The position numbers were made by a program, and so were the translations under genes. A stretch of DNA of 12,958 nt from Chromatiaceae bacterium. GTDB taxonomy: Bacteria; Pseudomonadota; Gammaproteobacteria; Chromatiales; Chromatiaceae. The notes below the pieces were generated by a model, which made no database searches, was not told the DNA's origin, and worked only from the letters and a program-made list of their open reading frames with translations. Location of the stretch: positions 1-12,958 of the forward strand of contig JACKMX010000010.1 in NCBI GenBank assembly GCA_024235175.1, written 5' to 3'. Below, piece by piece: positions 12,910 through 12,958 of the stretch. Numbering within the stretch: the first letter of the stretch is position 1; each line of letters begins with the position of its first letter.

Positions 12910-12958
12910 ATGGCCCAAGCATCCGCAACCCGTCGCGATCTGTACGAAGACGTCACCA
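12910..12958 (+). CDS. ardC: ArdC-like antirestriction protein, N-terminal fragment
   Basis: Only the first 16 codons are in the window: MAQASATRRDLYEDVT. The R-D-L-Y-(E/Q)-x-V-T pattern near the N terminus is how ArdC/DUF1738-type proteins begin; these have an N-terminal ssDNA-binding domain and a C-terminal metallopeptidase-like domain, and protect incoming plasmid DNA against restriction. GGAGG lies nine bases before the ATG. The match is short, so the name is tentative, but the place in a conjugative element next to a hairpin-rich leader fits. Confidence 0.5.
   Translation, partial: MAQASATRRDLYEDVT

Noticed and set aside
1..12958. CRISPR array, tRNA, rRNA, insertion sequence or integrase
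   Set aside because: I looked for regularly spaced direct repeats, tRNA-like folds, transposase or recombinase motifs and terminal repeats, and saw none that hold up.

Overview
This window is a conjugative-transfer segment of an integrative conjugative element or large plasmid from a GC-rich proteobacterium. A gamma- or betaproteobacterial host is most likely. The evidence is a complete mating-pair-formation operon in the order trbB-C-D-E-J-K-L-F-G-H-I, which is the order known from Ti-plasmid and Tn4371-like trb clusters, together with an ardC-like antirestriction gene start. A membrane protein whose sensor region resembles the Xanthomonas DSF receptor RpfC hints at Xanthomonadales or relatives, but a mobile element is weak evidence for its host.

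Layout. The minus strand, read from right to left from about 10505 to 1, carries the trb operon: the VirB11 ATPase (trbB), the pilin (trbC), trbD/VirB3, the VirB4 ATPase (trbE), trbJ/VirB5, a TrbK-type exclusion lipoprotein, trbL/VirB6, an extra inserted module, trbF/VirB8, trbG/VirB9, trbH/VirB7-like lipoprotein and trbI/VirB10. One more gene starts at the left edge. Most junctions are overlapping or tight. The exception is the trbL-trbF junction, where a 114-aa unrecognised gene is preceded by a roughly 210-nt leader that folds convincingly on paper: a 16-bp basal helix, internal hairpins, a terminator-like hairpin with seven U, and a perfect hairpin just before the ribosome binding site.

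The region from 10422 to 12462 is regulatory. An AT-rich promoter with an operator-like inverted repeat precedes trbB. Upstream of it lies a regulator with two tandem XRE helix-turn-helix domains. Diverging from that regulator, across a promoter region with a perfectly symmetric -10 element, is a gene for an RpfC-like multi-pass membrane domain joined to a degenerate GGDEF domain (EENEL in place of GGDEF) that keeps an RxxD inhibitory-site motif. Such a protein is predicted to bind c-di-GMP rather than make it. A small single-XRE regulator converges on this gene.

From 12463 to 12909 there is no convincing gene. The stretch is very GC-rich and holds at least eight short perfect hairpins or palindromes in a row, directly before the start of an ArdC-like gene that leaves the window on the plus strand. 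This resembles the design of leading-region single-strand promoters or priming sites, where folded ssDNA allows early expression of antirestriction genes in the recipient.

How the parts may work together (inference): the XRE regulators and the RpfC/GGDEF-like membrane protein would set when the trb secretion channel is made; the trb proteins build the channel and pilus; TrbK limits redundant transfer; and the ardC module protects the incoming DNA. No relaxase, coupling protein (traG/virD4), integrase or oriT was recognised in the window, so these must lie elsewhere on the element.
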